NCBI GenBank assembly: GCA_023444445.1
Contig: JAEXMK010000045.1
Location: forward strand, 1-25,830
Source of the DNA: Pseudomonadota bacterium
Lineage (GTDB): Bacteria > Pseudomonadota > Alphaproteobacteria > Rhizobiales > Rhizobiaceae
Reading direction: 5' to 3'
DNA: 25,830 nt
The notes under the pieces are model-generated. The model saw only the letters and a list, made by a program, of their open reading frames with translations, had not been told where the DNA came from and did not search any database. The position numbers were made by a program, and so were the translations under genes. This document shows, piece after piece, positions 14,996-24,864 of the stretch. How positions within the stretch are numbered: position 1 is the stretch's first letter; each line of letters begins with the position of its first letter.

Positions 14996-16189
14996 TCACT
15001 CGTCGTCAACCACCCGCAATTTGGCTGCGCCGGCTCGGTTTTCCGCAAAGCGCCGGGCCTGCTCGATTTCTCCCTGCGACGCGTCTTTTTCCGTTGGTGA
15101 GAAGTCCAGTCCCTCGATCTTCTGGCCACGGGCCAGTACCTTGTCGGAGGAGATGAGCATCATGTCGACGTCCTTCTGCGCCAGCCCGAAATGGGCCTGC
15201 AGCTTGCGCGTCCTGTCGTCCAGCCGCCGCACATCGTCCATGAGCAGCGCCACTTCACCCTGAATGAGATGCGCCTGCTCACGCATGCGCTGGTCCTTCA
15301 GCACGGACTGGATGACCTGCACAGAAAGCATCAGAAGCGATGGCGAAACGATCACGACCCGGGCGCGATGGGCGCGCTGTACCAGATATTCGAAATGCTG
15401 ATGGATATCGGCAAAGATGGACTCGGAAGGCACGAAGATGAAGGCTGTATCCTGGGTTTCGCCACGAATGAGATATTTCTCGGCGACGTCGCGAATATGC
15501 ACCTCCATATCGCGACGGAACTGCTGCACGGCGGCGCGTTTGGTTTCGGGGGTCTCATCCGCCTTGATGGCGTTCCATGCCTCCAGCGGGAATTTCGCGT
15601 CGATGACCAGCGGCGGTGCATTGTTCGGCATCTTGATGGTGCAGTCAGGCCGGTAACCGTTGGAAAGTGTCGGCTGAAGCTGAAAGGCCCCCGGCGGCAG
15701 TGCGTCGGCGATCAGCGTCTCCATGCGCGCCTGTCCGAAGGCGCCGCGCGTCTGCTTGTTGGAAAGGATCGCCTGAAGCCCGACCACGTCCTTGGCCAGG
15801 TCCTGAATATTGCCCTGCGCGGCGTCGATGACCGCGAGGCGCTCCTGCAGGCGGCTCAGATTTTCATGGGTCGACCGGGTCTGCTCCGTCAGCGTTTCGC
15901 CAAGGCGCTGCGACATGCCATCAAGGCGCTGGTTCAGCGTCTGGCTCATCTCGCTCTGGCGCGTGCCAAGCGTTTCCGCCATGGCCGCGATGCGCCCATG
16001 CAATTCGGACTGCGTTTTTAGCAGGTCAGAGATTTCACCATCGGCGCCCGCTTTTTTCGACTGGTTTGCCGTGACGAGCCACGTAACGACAAGGCCGAAA
16101 ACCACGACAGCGAGAAGCGCGCCGAAGCTGATATCGACGGAGCCGGCCCGCAGCGCAGGCTCAAGGAGAACGGAGAAGTCTATGCTCAT
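14996..16189 (-). CDS. rmuC: DNA recombination protein RmuC
   Basis: Protein of 397 residues. An N-terminal membrane anchor (near residues 22-43, DISFGALLAVVVFGLVVTWL) is followed by a long coiled coil (about residues 65-160). The RmuC domain contains RGAFGQARMETLI, SNGYRPDCTIKMP and VIDAKFPLEAW, the core of its PD-(D/E)XK nuclease-like fold. In E. coli loss of RmuC raises inversion at short inverted repeats; its biochemical activity is not settled. I chose the ATG at 16187-16189; an upstream TTG (16226-16228) would add 13 residues. Neither has a strong ribosome site. The gene precedes the sugar kinase on the same strand by about 54 bases and is divergent from def. Confidence 0.9.
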   Translation of the reverse strand: MSIDFSVLLEPALRAGSVDISFGALLAVVVFGLVVTWLVTANQSKKAGADGEISDLLKTQSELHGRIAAMAETLGTRQSEMSQTLNQRLDGMSQRLGETLTEQTRSTHENLSRLQERLAVIDAAQGNIQDLAKDVVGLQAILSNKQTRGAFGQARMETLIADALPPGAFQLQPTLSNGYRPDCTIKMPNNAPPLVIDAKFPLEAWNAIKADETPETKRAAVQQFRRDMEVHIRDVAEKYLIRGETQDTAFIFVPSESIFADIHQHFEYLVQRAHRARVVIVSPSLLMLSVQVIQSVLKDQRMREQAHLIQGEVALLMDDVRRLDDRTRKLQAHFGLAQKDVDMMLISSDKVLARGQKIEGLDFSPTEKDASQGEIEQARRFAENRAGAAKLRVVDDE

Positions 16190-16338
16190 GATTAAATCTA
16201 GCAGATTTCCAATGATTCGGAAGATCAAAACAAGAACATTCCTGCGGCGGAAATGAGTCGGTCAAAGCGGATGCCGCGGGCGGTTTTCACCATCGTGTTT
16301 TTTATTTCCTCGGCGCGAGAGATACGTTATGGGAAGCC
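16190..16338. other. Divergent rmuC/def promoter region
   Basis: This gap of about 150 bases must hold the promoters for both rmuC (-) and def (+). It contains AT-rich stretches such as the GTGTTTTTTATTTCC at 16292-16306, but I could not pick convincing -35 and -10 pairs on either strand. Confidence 0.35.
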
Positions 16339-16851
16339 ATGACCATCAAACCGCTTATCATTTTGCCCGATCCCGTGCTGCGCCAGCAATCGAAGCCCAT
16401 CGAACAGGTGGATGCGGACGTGCTGCGTCTTGCCGACGATATGCTTGAAACCATGTATGATGCGCCGGGTATCGGCCTCGCCGCCATTCAGATCGGCGTG
16501 CCGCGCCGCATGCTGGTGATCGATGTTGCGCGTGAAGGCGAGGAAAAAACCCCGATCGTCTTCATCAATCCGGAAATCCTCAAAGTGTCGGACGATATCT
16601 CGACCTATGAGGAAGGCTGTCTCTCCATTCCCGATTATTATGCCGAGGTGGAGCGCCCCGCGTCGCTCACGGTGCAATATGTCGGTCGTGACGGCAAGCA
16701 GCAGACGGTTGAGGCGGATGGCCTGCTGGCGACCTGCCTGCAGCACGAGATCGATCACCTCAACGGTGTTCTGTTCATCGACCATATTTCGCGGCTGAAG
16801 CGCGACATGGTCATCAAGAAATTCACGAAAGCGGCCCGCGCAAAGGTCTGA
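16339..16851 (+). CDS. def: Peptide deformylase
   Basis: Metalloenzyme of 170 residues that removes the formyl group from the N-terminal methionine of new proteins at the ribosome exit. All three family motifs are exact: [10 protein letters not shown] (residues 44-53; the usual form is GxGLAAxQ), EGCLSIP (92-98, with metal ligand C94) and QHEIDH (135-140, with ligands H136 and H140 and catalytic E137). Length and spacing are those of a type 1 bacterial deformylase. The gene opens a three-gene run def-fmt-truA; fmt follows after 45 bases, pairing the enzymes that remove and add the formyl group. Confidence 0.97.
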   Translation: MTIKPLIILPDPVLRQQSKPIEQVDADVLRLADDMLETMYDAPGIGLAAIQIGVPRRMLVIDVAREGEEKTPIVFINPEILKVSDDISTYEEGCLSIPDYYAEVERPASLTVQYVGRDGKQQTVEADGLLATCLQHEIDHLNGVLFIDHISRLKRDMVIKKFTKAARAKV

Positions 16852-16896
16852 TCCTTCCTCTTCGGGCTGGAATGGACGACAGGGCAGGGGGCGACA

Positions 16897-17832
16897 ATGG
16901 CTCTTCGCATCATATTCATGGGCACGCCGGAATTTTCTGTTCCGACGTTGCGTGCGTTGGTAGACGCGGGGCACGAGATTGCTGCCGTCTATACCCAGCC
17001 GCCGCGTCCCGGCGGCCGTCGCGGCCTTGATCTGCAGAAATCGCCCGTACACCAGGCTGCGGAACTGCTGGGCTTACCGGTACTGACGCCCTTGAATTTC
17101 AAGGCCGAGGAAGATCGCCAGGAGTTTCGGGATTTCAATGCAGATGTGGCTGTTGTCGTGGCTTATGGGCTGCTTTTGCCGGAGGCTATTCTTTCGGGCA
17201 CGCGGCTCGGCTGTTACAATGGTCACGCCTCGCTGCTTCCGCGCTGGCGCGGTGCTGCCCCCATTCAGCGGGCGATCATGGCCGGGGACACCGAAACCGG
17301 CATGATGGTCATGAAAATGGAAAAGGGTCTGGATACCGGCCCTGTTGCACTTACGGCAAAGGTCACGATCGGCGAGAACATGACGGCCGGCGAGCTGCAT
17401 GACAGCCTGATGCTGGTAGGCGCTCGGTTGATGCGGCAGGCGATGGACAAGCTGGAAGTAGATGACCTGCCCCTCGTCACACAGGCGGAAGAGGGCGTAC
17501 TCTACGCCGCAAAGATCGACAAGGGCGAGACCCGTATTGACTTTTCAAGGCCGGCGCAGGATGTGCATAATCATATTCGCGGCCTTTCGCCGTTTCCCGG
17601 CGCATGGCTGGAGATGGAGATCGGCGGTAAGCCCGAGCGCGTGAAGGTACTGGCGTCCGAACTCGCCAGCGGCATGGGCGAGGCAGGCAGCGCGCTCGAT
17701 GATGCGCTCACCATCGCCTGCGGCAGCGGGGCTGTGCGGCTCACCCGTTTGCAGAAGGCAGGCGGTAAGCCGATGTCGGCGGCCGATTTCGTGCGCGGTA
17801 CCCCGGTTCCGGCCACGACGAGGCTTGGCTGA
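16897..17832 (+). CDS. fmt: Methionyl-tRNA formyltransferase
   Basis: Enzyme of 311 residues that formylates Met-tRNA(fMet) using 10-formyltetrahydrofolate. The N-terminus [14 protein letters not shown] is the family signature. The catalytic region reads [20 protein letters not shown] with N108 and H110, and D146 lies in EKGLDTGPV. The C-terminal OB-fold tRNA-binding domain runs from about residue 205 ([25 protein letters not shown]). The usual NxH motif has Gly in its middle position, which is compatible with function. The fmt stop overlaps the truA start by one base (TGATG at 17830-17834), so the two are translationally coupled. Confidence 0.97.
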   Translation: MALRIIFMGTPEFSVPTLRALVDAGHEIAAVYTQPPRPGGRRGLDLQKSPVHQAAELLGLPVLTPLNFKAEEDRQEFRDFNADVAVVVAYGLLLPEAILSGTRLGCYNGHASLLPRWRGAAPIQRAIMAGDTETGMMVMKMEKGLDTGPVALTAKVTIGENMTAGELHDSLMLVGARLMRQAMDKLEVDDLPLVTQAEEGVLYAAKIDKGETRIDFSRPAQDVHNHIRGLSPFPGAWLEMEIGGKPERVKVLASELASGMGEAGSALDDALTIACGSGAVRLTRLQKAGGKPMSAADFVRGTPVPATTRLG

Positions 17833-18632
17833 TGCCACGTTTCCGCATGACCGTCGAATATGACGGCACGCCCTATTACGGCTGGCAGAGGCAGGAGAAC
17901 GGCCCTTCCGTTCAAGGCGCGCTGGAGGCTGCCGTTCGGTCATTAACCGGGGAGAGCGTTTCCATTCGCGGCGCGGGCCGTACCGATTCCGGTGTGCATG
18001 CCGCTGGCCAGGTCGCCCATGTCGATCTTTCCCGCGATTGGCAGCCCTATAAGCTCCGCAATGCCTTGAACGCGCATCTGGCCATGGCGGGTGAGGCCGT
18101 GGCTGTTCTCGATGCCGCCGCCGTGACGGAGGATTTCGACGCCCGTTTTTCAGCGCTGCGCCGCCATTATCTCTACCGCATCATTTGCCGCAAATCCCGG
18201 CTGGCGCTGGAGCACAGGCGGGCATGGTGGGTATCGAAGGATATGGACCATGAACGCATGCATGAAGCCGCTCAGATGCTGGTCGGCCGACATGATTTCA
18301 CCACCTTTCGCTCAGTCCATTGTCAGGCGAACAGCCCGGTGCGTACGCTCGACCGGCTGGACGTGACGCGCAACGGCGATCTCATTGAGATTCGTGCCAC
18401 CGCGCAGAGCTTTTTGCATAATCAGATTCGCTCTTTCGCGGGCACGTTGAAACTGGCGGGCGAAGGTGGCATGACCCCGGACGACGTGCGCGCTGCACTG
18501 GAGGCGCGCGATCGCAAAGCCTGCGGCCCCGTCGCACCGCCCGATGGTCTTTATTTCATGCAGGTCGATTATCCCGAGGTCATTCCGCCGCGCCGCCGCC
18601 CGGAAATCGAAATAGCGGAAGACGCGGACTGA
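17832..18632 (+). CDS. truA: tRNA pseudouridine(38-40) synthase
   Basis: Enzyme of 266 residues that converts uridines 38, 39 and 40 in the anticodon stem of many tRNAs to pseudouridine. The N-terminal [12 protein letters not shown] stretch (residues 10-21) and the active-site motif [12 protein letters not shown], with catalytic D52, are complete. The GRHDFTTFR and [13 protein letters not shown] segments mark the second half. It starts inside the fmt stop codon and needs no ribosome site of its own. The C-terminus has about 15 charged residues beyond the core ([14 protein letters not shown]), common in rhizobia. It is convergent with the membrane-protein gene that follows. Confidence 0.96.
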   Translation: MPRFRMTVEYDGTPYYGWQRQENGPSVQGALEAAVRSLTGESVSIRGAGRTDSGVHAAGQVAHVDLSRDWQPYKLRNALNAHLAMAGEAVAVLDAAAVTEDFDARFSALRRHYLYRIICRKSRLALEHRRAWWVSKDMDHERMHEAAQMLVGRHDFTTFRSVHCQANSPVRTLDRLDVTRNGDLIEIRATAQSFLHNQIRSFAGTLKLAGEGGMTPDDVRAALEARDRKACGPVAPPDGLYFMQVDYPEVIPPRRRPEIEIAEDAD

Positions 18633-18639
18633 CCGAAAG

Positions 18640-18659
18640 CCCGCCGCCTCTCAGGCGGG
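18640..18659. terminator. Possible hairpin between convergent truA and membrane-protein gene
   Basis: CCCGCC (18640-18645) can pair with GGCGGG (18654-18659), or CCGCCT (18644-18649) with AGGCGG (18653-18658) around a 3-base loop. It overlaps the stop codon of the minus-strand gene. No T-run follows on either strand, so termination here would be weak or factor-dependent. Confidence 0.35.
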
Positions 18660-19247
18660 GTAGACGCCGAGAAAACGTTGCAATGCTTCCGACAGCAACA
18701 TGGCGGGCACCAACAGCGTCATGACGATTGCCGAAACGAGCAGCGACTGGTCGCGGATGAAGAATCTGACGATCCGAGAAAAGGCGAAAACCAGCGACAG
18801 AAGCAGTGCCAGCCAGAGAATGGCGATCAGGCCCTGCAGCGGTGGCAGAAAGAACGCGATCAGGATCAGAACCGCATAGGCATAGGAAAAGGGCAGCGAC
18901 AGCCAGTTCATGGTGGTGACGAGCGGCGCGAATTTCTCCCGGGCGCCGAAGGCGTAGAGCAGCATGCCGATCAACAGCAGCGGCACGATCCAGCAGATGG
19001 CCTCAACCATGGCTAACCGGAAGAAGAAGATGAAGCCAGTTCCGGTTCCCGGCGGGTAGCTTGCGAGAAAGGCCGCGCGCAACCACAGCCAGGAAACCAA
19101 CATGGCGGGCAGGCACCAGAGCGCGGAATAGAAGGACCGCCACATGCCACGCTCGGTCAGATCCAGATATCGCGCACCATTATGGTCGCCGAGCAGCAAA
19201 AGCCACAGGCCTGTCAGATAGAGCCTGACTTCACTTGCCGTCGGCAT
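18651..19247 (-). CDS. Conserved-looking membrane protein of unknown function
   Basis: I do not recognise a named family. The 198-residue product has an amphipathic N-terminus with [21 protein letters not shown], then about four to five membrane-spanning segments (near residues 40-60, 72-97, 115-137, 140-160 and 170-187). The two loops contain the motifs [11 protein letters not shown] and FGAREKF. No catalytic motif is visible. Its start overlaps the 3' end of dapE by 17 bases, so it is almost certainly cotranslated with dapD-dapE. A role in the envelope or peptidoglycan precursor supply would fit the neighbours but is only a guess. The overlap and clean codon usage support a real gene. Confidence 0.8.
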   Translation of the reverse strand: MPTASEVRLYLTGLWLLLLGDHNGARYLDLTERGMWRSFYSALWCLPAMLVSWLWLRAAFLASYPPGTGTGFIFFFRLAMVEAICWIVPLLLIGMLLYAFGAREKFAPLVTTMNWLSLPFSYAYAVLILIAFFLPPLQGLIAILWLALLLSLVFAFSRIVRFFIRDQSLLVSAIVMTLLVPAMLLSEALQRFLGVYPA

Positions 19248-20427
19248 GGGCGAACCAGCGTTCGATAAAGGTCTCGTAAATGCGCGTCAGCGTTTCGAGA
19301 TCGGCAACGGCCACGCGTTCATCGACCATGTGCATGGTCTGCCCGACGAGACCGAATTCCACGACAGGGCAATAATCCTTGATGAAGCGCGCATCCGAAG
19401 TGCCGCCGGTGGTCGAAAGCTTCGGTTCCTTGCCGGTGACCGCTTCAACCGCGCCTGACAGAGATGAGATGAGCGTATTGTTGCGGGTCAGGAACACATG
19501 GCTCGGACGATCTGCCCAGACGAGTTCATATTTGACCGGAGCCCGGTCAGGGCGAAGCTCGCCGTCTGCCGCAGCGGCATCGAGGCGGCGGAAGATTTCC
19601 GCCCTGAGGCTCTCTGCCGTCCAGCTATCGTTGAAACGAATATTGAAGGCGGCTGTCGCCCGCGCCGGGATGACATTGGTGGCGGCATTGCCGGTATCGA
19701 CGGTCGTCACTTCCAGATTCGATGGCTGGAAATCATTCGTGCCGTGATCGAAGGCCGGATGCATCAGCGCGTGGGTGAGCTGCAGCAGACCACGAACGGG
19801 GTTGTCGGCGAGATGCGGATAGGCGGCATGGCCCTGCACGCCGTGGACCGTGATGCGACCGGAGAGCGATCCCCGACGGCCGATCTTGATCATGTCGCCC
19901 AGCTGGTCGGGATTGGTCGGTTCGCCGACGACACAGGCGTCCCACGTCTCGCCCTTTGCAGCAGCCCATTCCAGCAGCTTGGAAGTGCCGTTGATTGATG
20001 GGCCTTCCTCGTCACCGGTGATCAGGAAGGAGACGGAGCCCTGCGGTTTACCGTGTTTTTCGATATGGCGTGCGATGGCGGCGACGAAACAGGCGATACC
20101 GCCCTTCATGTCCACCGCGCCACGGCCGTACATTTCTCCGCCAGCAATCTCTGCCGAGAACGGCGGGTGACTCCATGCGGCCTCGTCACCCACAGGCACG
20201 ACATCCGTATGGCCCGCAAACATCAGATGCGGGCCTTCGGTGCCGAGCCGGGCGTAGAGGTTCTCCACGTCAGGCGTTCCCGCCTCCGTTGCCATCACCC
20301 GTTCCACCGCAAAACCGAGCGGCGAAAGCAGGCTGTCGAGCAGGGAAAGCGCACCGCCTTCCGCAGGCGTCACCGAAGGGCAACGGATAAGGGCGGCGAG
20401 ATTGGCAACGGGATCGGTCGTGGTCAT
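19231..20427 (-). CDS. dapE: Succinyl-diaminopimelate desuccinylase
   Basis: Zinc-dependent M20-family hydrolase of 398 residues that removes succinate from N-succinyl-LL-diaminopimelate on the way to lysine and meso-diaminopimelate. Metal and catalytic residues are in place: H73 and D75 in [10 protein letters not shown]106 in [10 protein letters not shown], and the E140-E141 pair in ITGDEEGP. The dimerisation domain occupies about residues 185-300. GGTSDARFI near residue 345 is the DapE-specific stretch, which separates it from ArgE. The start is 14 bases after the dapD stop. The pair carries two steps of the succinylase branch, so they form one operon with the downstream membrane protein. 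Confidence 0.96.
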   Translation of the reverse strand: MTTTDPVANLAALIRCPSVTPAEGGALSLLDSLLSPLGFAVERVMATEAGTPDVENLYARLGTEGPHLMFAGHTDVVPVGDEAAWSHPPFSAEIAGGEMYGRGAVDMKGGIACFVAAIARHIEKHGKPQGSVSFLITGDEEGPSINGTSKLLEWAAAKGETWDACVVGEPTNPDQLGDMIKIGRRGSLSGRITVHGVQGHAAYPHLADNPVRGLLQLTHALMHPAFDHGTNDFQPSNLEVTTVDTGNAATNVIPARATAAFNIRFNDSWTAESLRAEIFRRLDAAAADGELRPDRAPVKYELVWADRPSHVFLTRNNTLISSLSGAVEAVTGKEPKLSTTGGTSDARFIKDYCPVVEFGLVGQTMHMVDERVAVADLETLTRIYETFIERWFAHADGK

Positions 20428-20441
20428 GGTATCAGCTTTTA

Positions 20442-21296
20442 TCAGTCGCGCAGAAGCTCGTTGATGCCGGTCTTGGAGCGGGTCTTTTCATCGACGCGCT
20501 TGACGATGACGGCGCAATAGAGGCTGGGGCCCGGCTCGCCGTTCGGGAAAGGCTTGCCCGGCATGGTGCCGGCAACGACGACGGAATAGGGCGGGACTTC
20601 GCCGTAGGTGATTTCGCCGGTGGCGCGGTCGACGATCTTGGTGGACTTGCCGATGAAAACGCCCATGCCGAGAACCGCGCCTTCACGCACGATGCAGCCT
20701 TCGACGACTTCCGAACGCGCGCCGATGAAGCAATTGTCCTCGATGATGGTCGGGCCGGCCTGCAGCGGCTCCAGAACGCCGCCGATGCCGACGCCGCCCG
20801 AAAGATGGACGTTCTTGCCGATCTGCGCGCAGGAGCCGACCGTTGCCCAGGTATCGACCATCGTCCCTTCATCGACATAGGCGCCGAGGTTGACGAAGGA
20901 GGGCATCAGCACGACGTTTTTGGCAACATATGCCGAGCGGCGCACGACGGCGTTCGGCACGGCGCGGAAACCGGCAGCGCGGAACTGGTTCTCGCCCCAG
21001 TTTTCAAACTTCGAGGGGACCTTGTCCCACCAGGTGGCTTCGCCCGGCCCACCCGTCACGATTTCCATGTCATTGAGGCGGAAGGAAAGAAGTACGGCCT
21101 TCTTCAGCCACTGGTTCACCTTCCAGCTGCCATCAGCCTGCTTCTCGGCCACGCGCGCCTCGCCGCTGTCGAGAAGTTGAAGAGATGTGTCCACGGCGTC
21201 GCGAACCTCGCCCTTCGTCGATACGTTCACGCCATCTCGATTGTCAAAGGCGGTTTCGATGATGGTTTCGAGAGAAGAGAGATCCGTAAGGCTCAT
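20442..21296 (-). CDS. dapD: Tetrahydrodipicolinate N-succinyltransferase
   Basis: Trimeric acyltransferase of 284 residues that succinylates tetrahydrodipicolinate with succinyl-CoA in lysine and peptidoglycan precursor synthesis. The N-terminus [12 protein letters not shown] is typical. A left-handed beta-helix built from hexapeptide repeats spans about residues 115-240 (for example [20 protein letters not shown] and [13 protein letters not shown]). The C-terminus carries the conserved PGxPF-like and [14 protein letters not shown] stretches. The frame is open 69 bases further upstream, but the ATG at 21294-21296 has AAGGAA a few bases before it and gives the expected [10 protein letters not shown] start. 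It is the first gene of dapD-dapE and is divergent from the LOG-family gene. Confidence 0.96.
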   Translation of the reverse strand: MSLTDLSSLETIIETAFDNRDGVNVSTKGEVRDAVDTSLQLLDSGEARVAEKQADGSWKVNQWLKKAVLLSFRLNDMEIVTGGPGEATWWDKVPSKFENWGENQFRAAGFRAVPNAVVRRSAYVAKNVVLMPSFVNLGAYVDEGTMVDTWATVGSCAQIGKNVHLSGGVGIGGVLEPLQAGPTIIEDNCFIGARSEVVEGCIVREGAVLGMGVFIGKSTKIVDRATGEITYGEVPPYSVVVAGTMPGKPFPNGEPGPSLYCAVIVKRVDEKTRSKTGINELLRD

Positions 21297-21438
21297 GGAA
21301 AATTCCTTGAATGTCGCGTGTGGTCTGGTCACGGATGGCCCGCGCCGCTGGAAGGCTTTGGCCATTTGATCTAAGGGAGTGTTGGAAAGGCGTCAATGTG
21401 ATTTGGGTGATTTGGCGCGTCAGACGAAAGGCATGGAA

Positions 21439-22299
21439 ATGACACGACTGAAAAACGGCAAATTGCGGCGCAAGGACGGGGCATGGGACCCCTTGAAGCG
21501 CAGTGCTGTGGACAAGCAGCAGGCCGAGGTCGTTGTCAAAACGCCGCAGTCGGATTCTCCGTCTTACCGGCTGGCCTATGTGGATACGGACTTCCTCTGC
21601 CGTGAGGAATTGCGCCCCGTCCGGCTGCAGCTGGAGCTTTTGAAGACGGAAATGGCGCTCAGCGAGCGCGGGATCAATTCCACCGTCGTGATGTTCGGCG
21701 GCGCCCGCATTCCCGAACCGGGCGGAGAGGCCTGGGCGGCGCGCAACGAAACGCAGAAGCGCAATCTGGAACAATCCTCGGTTTATTACGACGAAGCGCG
21801 CAAGTTTGCCCGGCTTTGCACCGACTACGGCGCGAAATCCGGTCATCTGGAATATGTGGTGGTCACCGGTGGCGGTCCCGGCGTCATGGAGGCGGGTAAC
21901 CGAGGCGCCATGGACGCAGGTGGCCCCTCTATCGGCCTCAATATCGTTTTGCCGCACGAGCAGGCGCCCAACCCTTATGTCACGCCGGAACTGAGCTTCA
22001 ACTTCCATTATTTCGCGATCCGGAAAATGCACTTCCTGATGCGTGCGAAGGCCGTGGTGGTTTTCCCCGGTGGTTTTGGCACGCTGGATGAGCTTTTCGA
22101 GGCTTTGACACTGATCCAGACCAAGCGCATGGCCCCGATCCCTCTCATTCTTTTTGGCGAAAAGTTCTGGCGATCCGTCGTCAATTTCGAGTTCTTGGCG
22201 GATTTCGGCACCATCGCTCCCGAAGATATGAATCTCCTGCACTTTGCCGAAACGGCGGACGATGCCTGGAAAATCATTTCCGACTACTACGAACATTGA
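21439..22299 (+). CDS. LOG-family (TIGR00730-like) Rossmann-fold nucleotide hydrolase
   Basis: Protein of 286 residues. The two LOG family motifs are clear: GGGPGVMEAGNRGA (residues 144-157) and PGGFGTLDE (residues 210-218). Proteins with these motifs, once annotated as lysine decarboxylases, are mostly nucleoside 5'-monophosphate phosphoribohydrolases; some release active cytokinins. This member carries about 85 extra residues ahead of the core, with a basic start (MTRLKNGKLRRKDGAW) and the stretch FLCREELRPVRLQLELLK, a type seen in rhizobia. Upstream in-frame starts at 21379 (GTG) and 21433 (ATG) exist; 21439 has AAAGG about 8 bases away, so I prefer it. Cytokinin-related activity in a plant-associated organism is an open inference. 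Confidence 0.85.
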   Translation: MTRLKNGKLRRKDGAWDPLKRSAVDKQQAEVVVKTPQSDSPSYRLAYVDTDFLCREELRPVRLQLELLKTEMALSERGINSTVVMFGGARIPEPGGEAWAARNETQKRNLEQSSVYYDEARKFARLCTDYGAKSGHLEYVVVTGGGPGVMEAGNRGAMDAGGPSIGLNIVLPHEQAPNPYVTPELSFNFHYFAIRKMHFLMRAKAVVVFPGGFGTLDELFEALTLIQTKRMAPIPLILFGEKFWRSVVNFEFLADFGTIAPEDMNLLHFAETADDAWKIISDYYEH

Positions 22300-22467
22300 A
22301 GATGGCTGGCGCGGCGAAGTAATATTAGGGCTTAATTAGCAATCATATTCTAAATTTGCCCCGTCGCGCTGCAGCGCACTGTCCCCACGCGGACGGGCCT
22401 CCATGACGGAGATTGTCATCCGTTGACGTCAGCTCTTTCGGGTTGACGATTTCCATTTGGGGCCGAA
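22300..22467. promoter_or_regulatory. Intergenic region ahead of the chemoreceptor gene, rich in palindromes
   Basis: This gap of 168 bases must contain the receptor promoter. It begins AT-rich (22320-22358), then has the perfect 12-base palindrome GCGCTGCAGCGC (22366-22377), an ATGAC/GTCAT inverted repeat (22403-22407 and 22415-22419) and the 8-base palindrome TGACGTCA (22424-22431). TTGACG occurs twice (22423 and about 22442). I could not settle on a -10 box. No gene is supported here. Confidence 0.4.
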
Positions 22468-24795
22468 ATGTTCAATCTCAAAGTGAAGTCGCTTGCGACC
22501 AAGCTGATCCTCGTAACCGGCTGTGCCATCACCACAGTTCTTGTTGCATCCAATTCTTTCCTCATCTTCCAGACCAGCGAGCGCGTGCATGCGCTCACCA
22601 TGGATCAGGCCAATACGGAAGCCCGGGCGATCGCGAACGTCATCGCTGCCGATGTCGGCGAACTCGGCAGCGCCGCGCGCTCCATGGCTGGTGTCATCGG
22701 CCGTGCGCATCAAGCCAAATCGATGGATCGTCCCGGTATCGTCAACATCCTGAAGGCCAACGTCGAGCAGAATACTTTTGCATTCGGCAGCTGGTTCTGC
22801 GAGCAGCTTGGCCTTTTTGATGGGCAGAGCAAGGAGATCGCAGGCAGGCTCGATCTCGGCACCAATGAAAACGGCGCCTTTGCGCCCTACTGGTCGAAGA
22901 CCCAGAAGGGCGACATTCAGTTCTCTACCTTCAAGAACGATTATGCGGCGGAGTGGTATGCGCTGGCCGCCAAGACCGGCAAGGGTGCAATTACCCAACC
23001 TTACCTTGCCGAAGGCACGGAAGTGCCGACCACGATGACCTCGCTTGCCTATCCCGTCATGTCGGATGGCAAGATGATCGGTGTGGCCGGTGTCGATATT
23101 TCGCTCGCCTCGCTCACCCAGAAACTGCAGGCGCTGCATCCTTTCGAAACCGGTCGTGTCACCCTTGTCTCGCAGGGTGGCCAGTGGCTGGTGCCGCCGA
23201 CACCTGAGCAGAACATGAAGGCTTATGACGGAGAAGGCGCAAGCACCGTCCAGAGTGCGCTCGCCTCCGGCAAGCAGGGCCTCATCGAAAATCTTGGCCT
23301 CGATACCGACGCGCCATATAACCGTCTCGTTTATCCCTTCGCCGTTCCTGGTCTCAACGCAACCTGGGTCGTCCTTGTCGATATTCCCCATCAAGCCTTG
23401 AATGCTCCGGTTCAGGAGCAGACCTATTTGATGATCATCGGCGCGATCGTCATTCTCGCCGCCGTCATTGCAGCGCTTTATTTTGCCGTCCGTTATTTCG
23501 TCCGTAACCCGCTTGCATCCCTCGTTGCCGACGTCCGGACTTTGAGCGACGGTCGCTACGATGTGCCGGTCTCCGGTCAGGACCGTCAGGATGAAACGGG
23601 TTCGGTTGCCACAGCGCTTGAAGGTTTCCGTGCCAAGCTTGCCGGCATCCGTGAAATGGAAGCCGAAGCCACCGCCCAGCGCGGGCACGCCGAAACGGAG
23701 CGCCAGCGCTCTGAGTTCGAACGCAACGAAAACAGCCGCATGCAGCAGCACATCGTCAGCGTTCTCGGCTCCGGTCTGAATGCCCTGTCGCAGGGCAACC
23801 TGACCTACCGCATTCAGGACGAGTTCCCGGGCGAATATGCAAAGCTGCGCGAGGATTTCAACTCCGCTCTCTCCAGCCTTGAGGAAACGGTCTCGACGGT
23901 CAACACCACCGTGGTCAGCATCGGCAATGGCACTGGCGAGATCACCCGCGCCGCCAGCGACCTTTCCCACCGCACCGAGCAACAGGCCGCAAGCCTCGAA
24001 GAAACCGCCGCGGCCCTTAACGAGCTGACCGCCCAGGTCAATTCCAGCGCCGAGAATGCCGCAGAGGCAGCTGGCGCCGTCAGCCATGCCTGCGACGATG
24101 CGGGTAAGTCTGGCGAGGTCGTACAGCAGGCCGTCAACTCCATGCAGGGCATTGCGCAATCTTCGGCGGAAATCTCCCGTATCATCGGAGTGATCGACGA
24201 GATCGCCTTCCAGACCAATCTTCTGGCGCTGAATGCCGGCGTCGAAGCGGCCCGCGCGGGTGATGCGGGTAAGGGCTTCGCCGTTGTCGCACAGGAAGTA
24301 CGCGAACTGGCGCAACGCTCCGCAACTGCTGCCAAGGAGATCAAGGGCCTCATCAACACCTCGGCCACGCAGGTGGGTGAGGGTGTTCAGCTGGTCGGTA
24401 AGGCTGGTGAGACGATGAGAAAGATCGCCGATCAGGTTCTGCAGATCAACCAGCTGATACGGCAGATCTCTGCCTCGGCCAGCGAGCAGGCGGTGGGCCT
24501 GAAGGAAATCAACTCCGCCGTTACCCAGATGGATCAGGTCACCCAGCAGAATGCGGCGATGGTGGAGGAAACCACGGCGGCCAGCGTGACGCTGAACAGC
24601 GAAGCCGAAACCCTGAAATCGCTTGTTGCCGGTTTCGTGGTCTCCGGCGGCCATTCAAGCCAGCAATTGCGCGCCACGGCAGCGGCAATGCGTGCGCCCG
24701 ATGCTCCGGCAAGGCCTCCCGTTGAGGCTCCCCGTGCCCGTCCGAGAACCAGCGGTGCAAACGCACTGGCGCAGGATGACTGGACGGAATTCTGA
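22468..24795 (+). CDS. Methyl-accepting chemotaxis protein (dCache sensor, two HAMP domains)
   Basis: Membrane chemoreceptor of 775 residues. A first membrane segment (about 12-34) leads to a periplasmic sensor of roughly 285 residues with dCache-like features ([34 protein letters not shown]). A second membrane segment spans about 321-342. A HAMP domain follows (343-396), then a charged coil and a second HAMP-like unit (about 430-482, [14 protein letters not shown]). The signalling hairpin tip is intact, [23 protein letters not shown] (from residue 577). The C-terminus DWTEF resembles the NWETF pentapeptide that tethers CheR/CheB in enteric receptors. Ligand is unknown. GGGG sits a few bases before ATG 22468. 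A bidirectional terminator follows. Confidence 0.95.
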   Translation: MFNLKVKSLATKLILVTGCAITTVLVASNSFLIFQTSERVHALTMDQANTEARAIANVIAADVGELGSAARSMAGVIGRAHQAKSMDRPGIVNILKANVEQNTFAFGSWFCEQLGLFDGQSKEIAGRLDLGTNENGAFAPYWSKTQKGDIQFSTFKNDYAAEWYALAAKTGKGAITQPYLAEGTEVPTTMTSLAYPVMSDGKMIGVAGVDISLASLTQKLQALHPFETGRVTLVSQGGQWLVPPTPEQNMKAYDGEGASTVQSALASGKQGLIENLGLDTDAPYNRLVYPFAVPGLNATWVVLVDIPHQALNAPVQEQTYLMIIGAIVILAAVIAALYFAVRYFVRNPLASLVADVRTLSDGRYDVPVSGQDRQDETGSVATALEGFRAKLAGIREMEAEATAQRGHAETERQRSEFERNENSRMQQHIVSVLGSGLNALSQGNLTYRIQDEFPGEYAKLREDFNSALSSLEETVSTVNTTVVSIGNGTGEITRAASDLSHRTEQQAASLEETAAALNELTAQVNSSAENAAEAAGAVSHACDDAGKSGEVVQQAVNSMQGIAQSSAEISRIIGVIDEIAFQTNLLALNAGVEAARAGDAGKGFAVVAQEVRELAQRSATAAKEIKGLINTSATQVGEGVQLVGKAGETMRKIADQVLQINQLIRQISASASEQAVGLKEINSAVTQMDQVTQQNAAMVEETTAASVTLNSEAETLKSLVAGFVVSGGHSSQQLRATAAAMRAPDAPARPPVEAPRARPRTSGANALAQDDWTEF

Positions 24796-24816
24796 TCCGC
24801 CATTCCCGCTTCAAAT

Positions 24817-24851
24817 AAAAAGGGCCGCTGGTTTTTCCAGCGGCCCTTTTT
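24817..24851. terminator. Bidirectional terminator shared by chemoreceptor and nucleoside hydrolase genes
   Basis: AAAAA (24817-24821) and GGGCCGCTGG (24822-24831) pair perfectly with CCAGCGGCCC (24837-24846) and TTTTT (24847-24851), around a TTTTT loop. Read on either strand it is a 10-bp GC-rich stem followed by a T-run. It lies between the stop codons of two convergent genes and should end both transcripts. Confidence 0.93.
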
Positions 24852-24864
24852 GTCCTTTCCCGGA

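Noticed and set aside
22429..24654. Minus-strand open frame of 741 codons opposite the chemoreceptor
   Set aside because: It is a shadow of the GC-rich receptor gene. Its translation has no family motifs, while the opposite strand encodes an unmistakable chemoreceptor.
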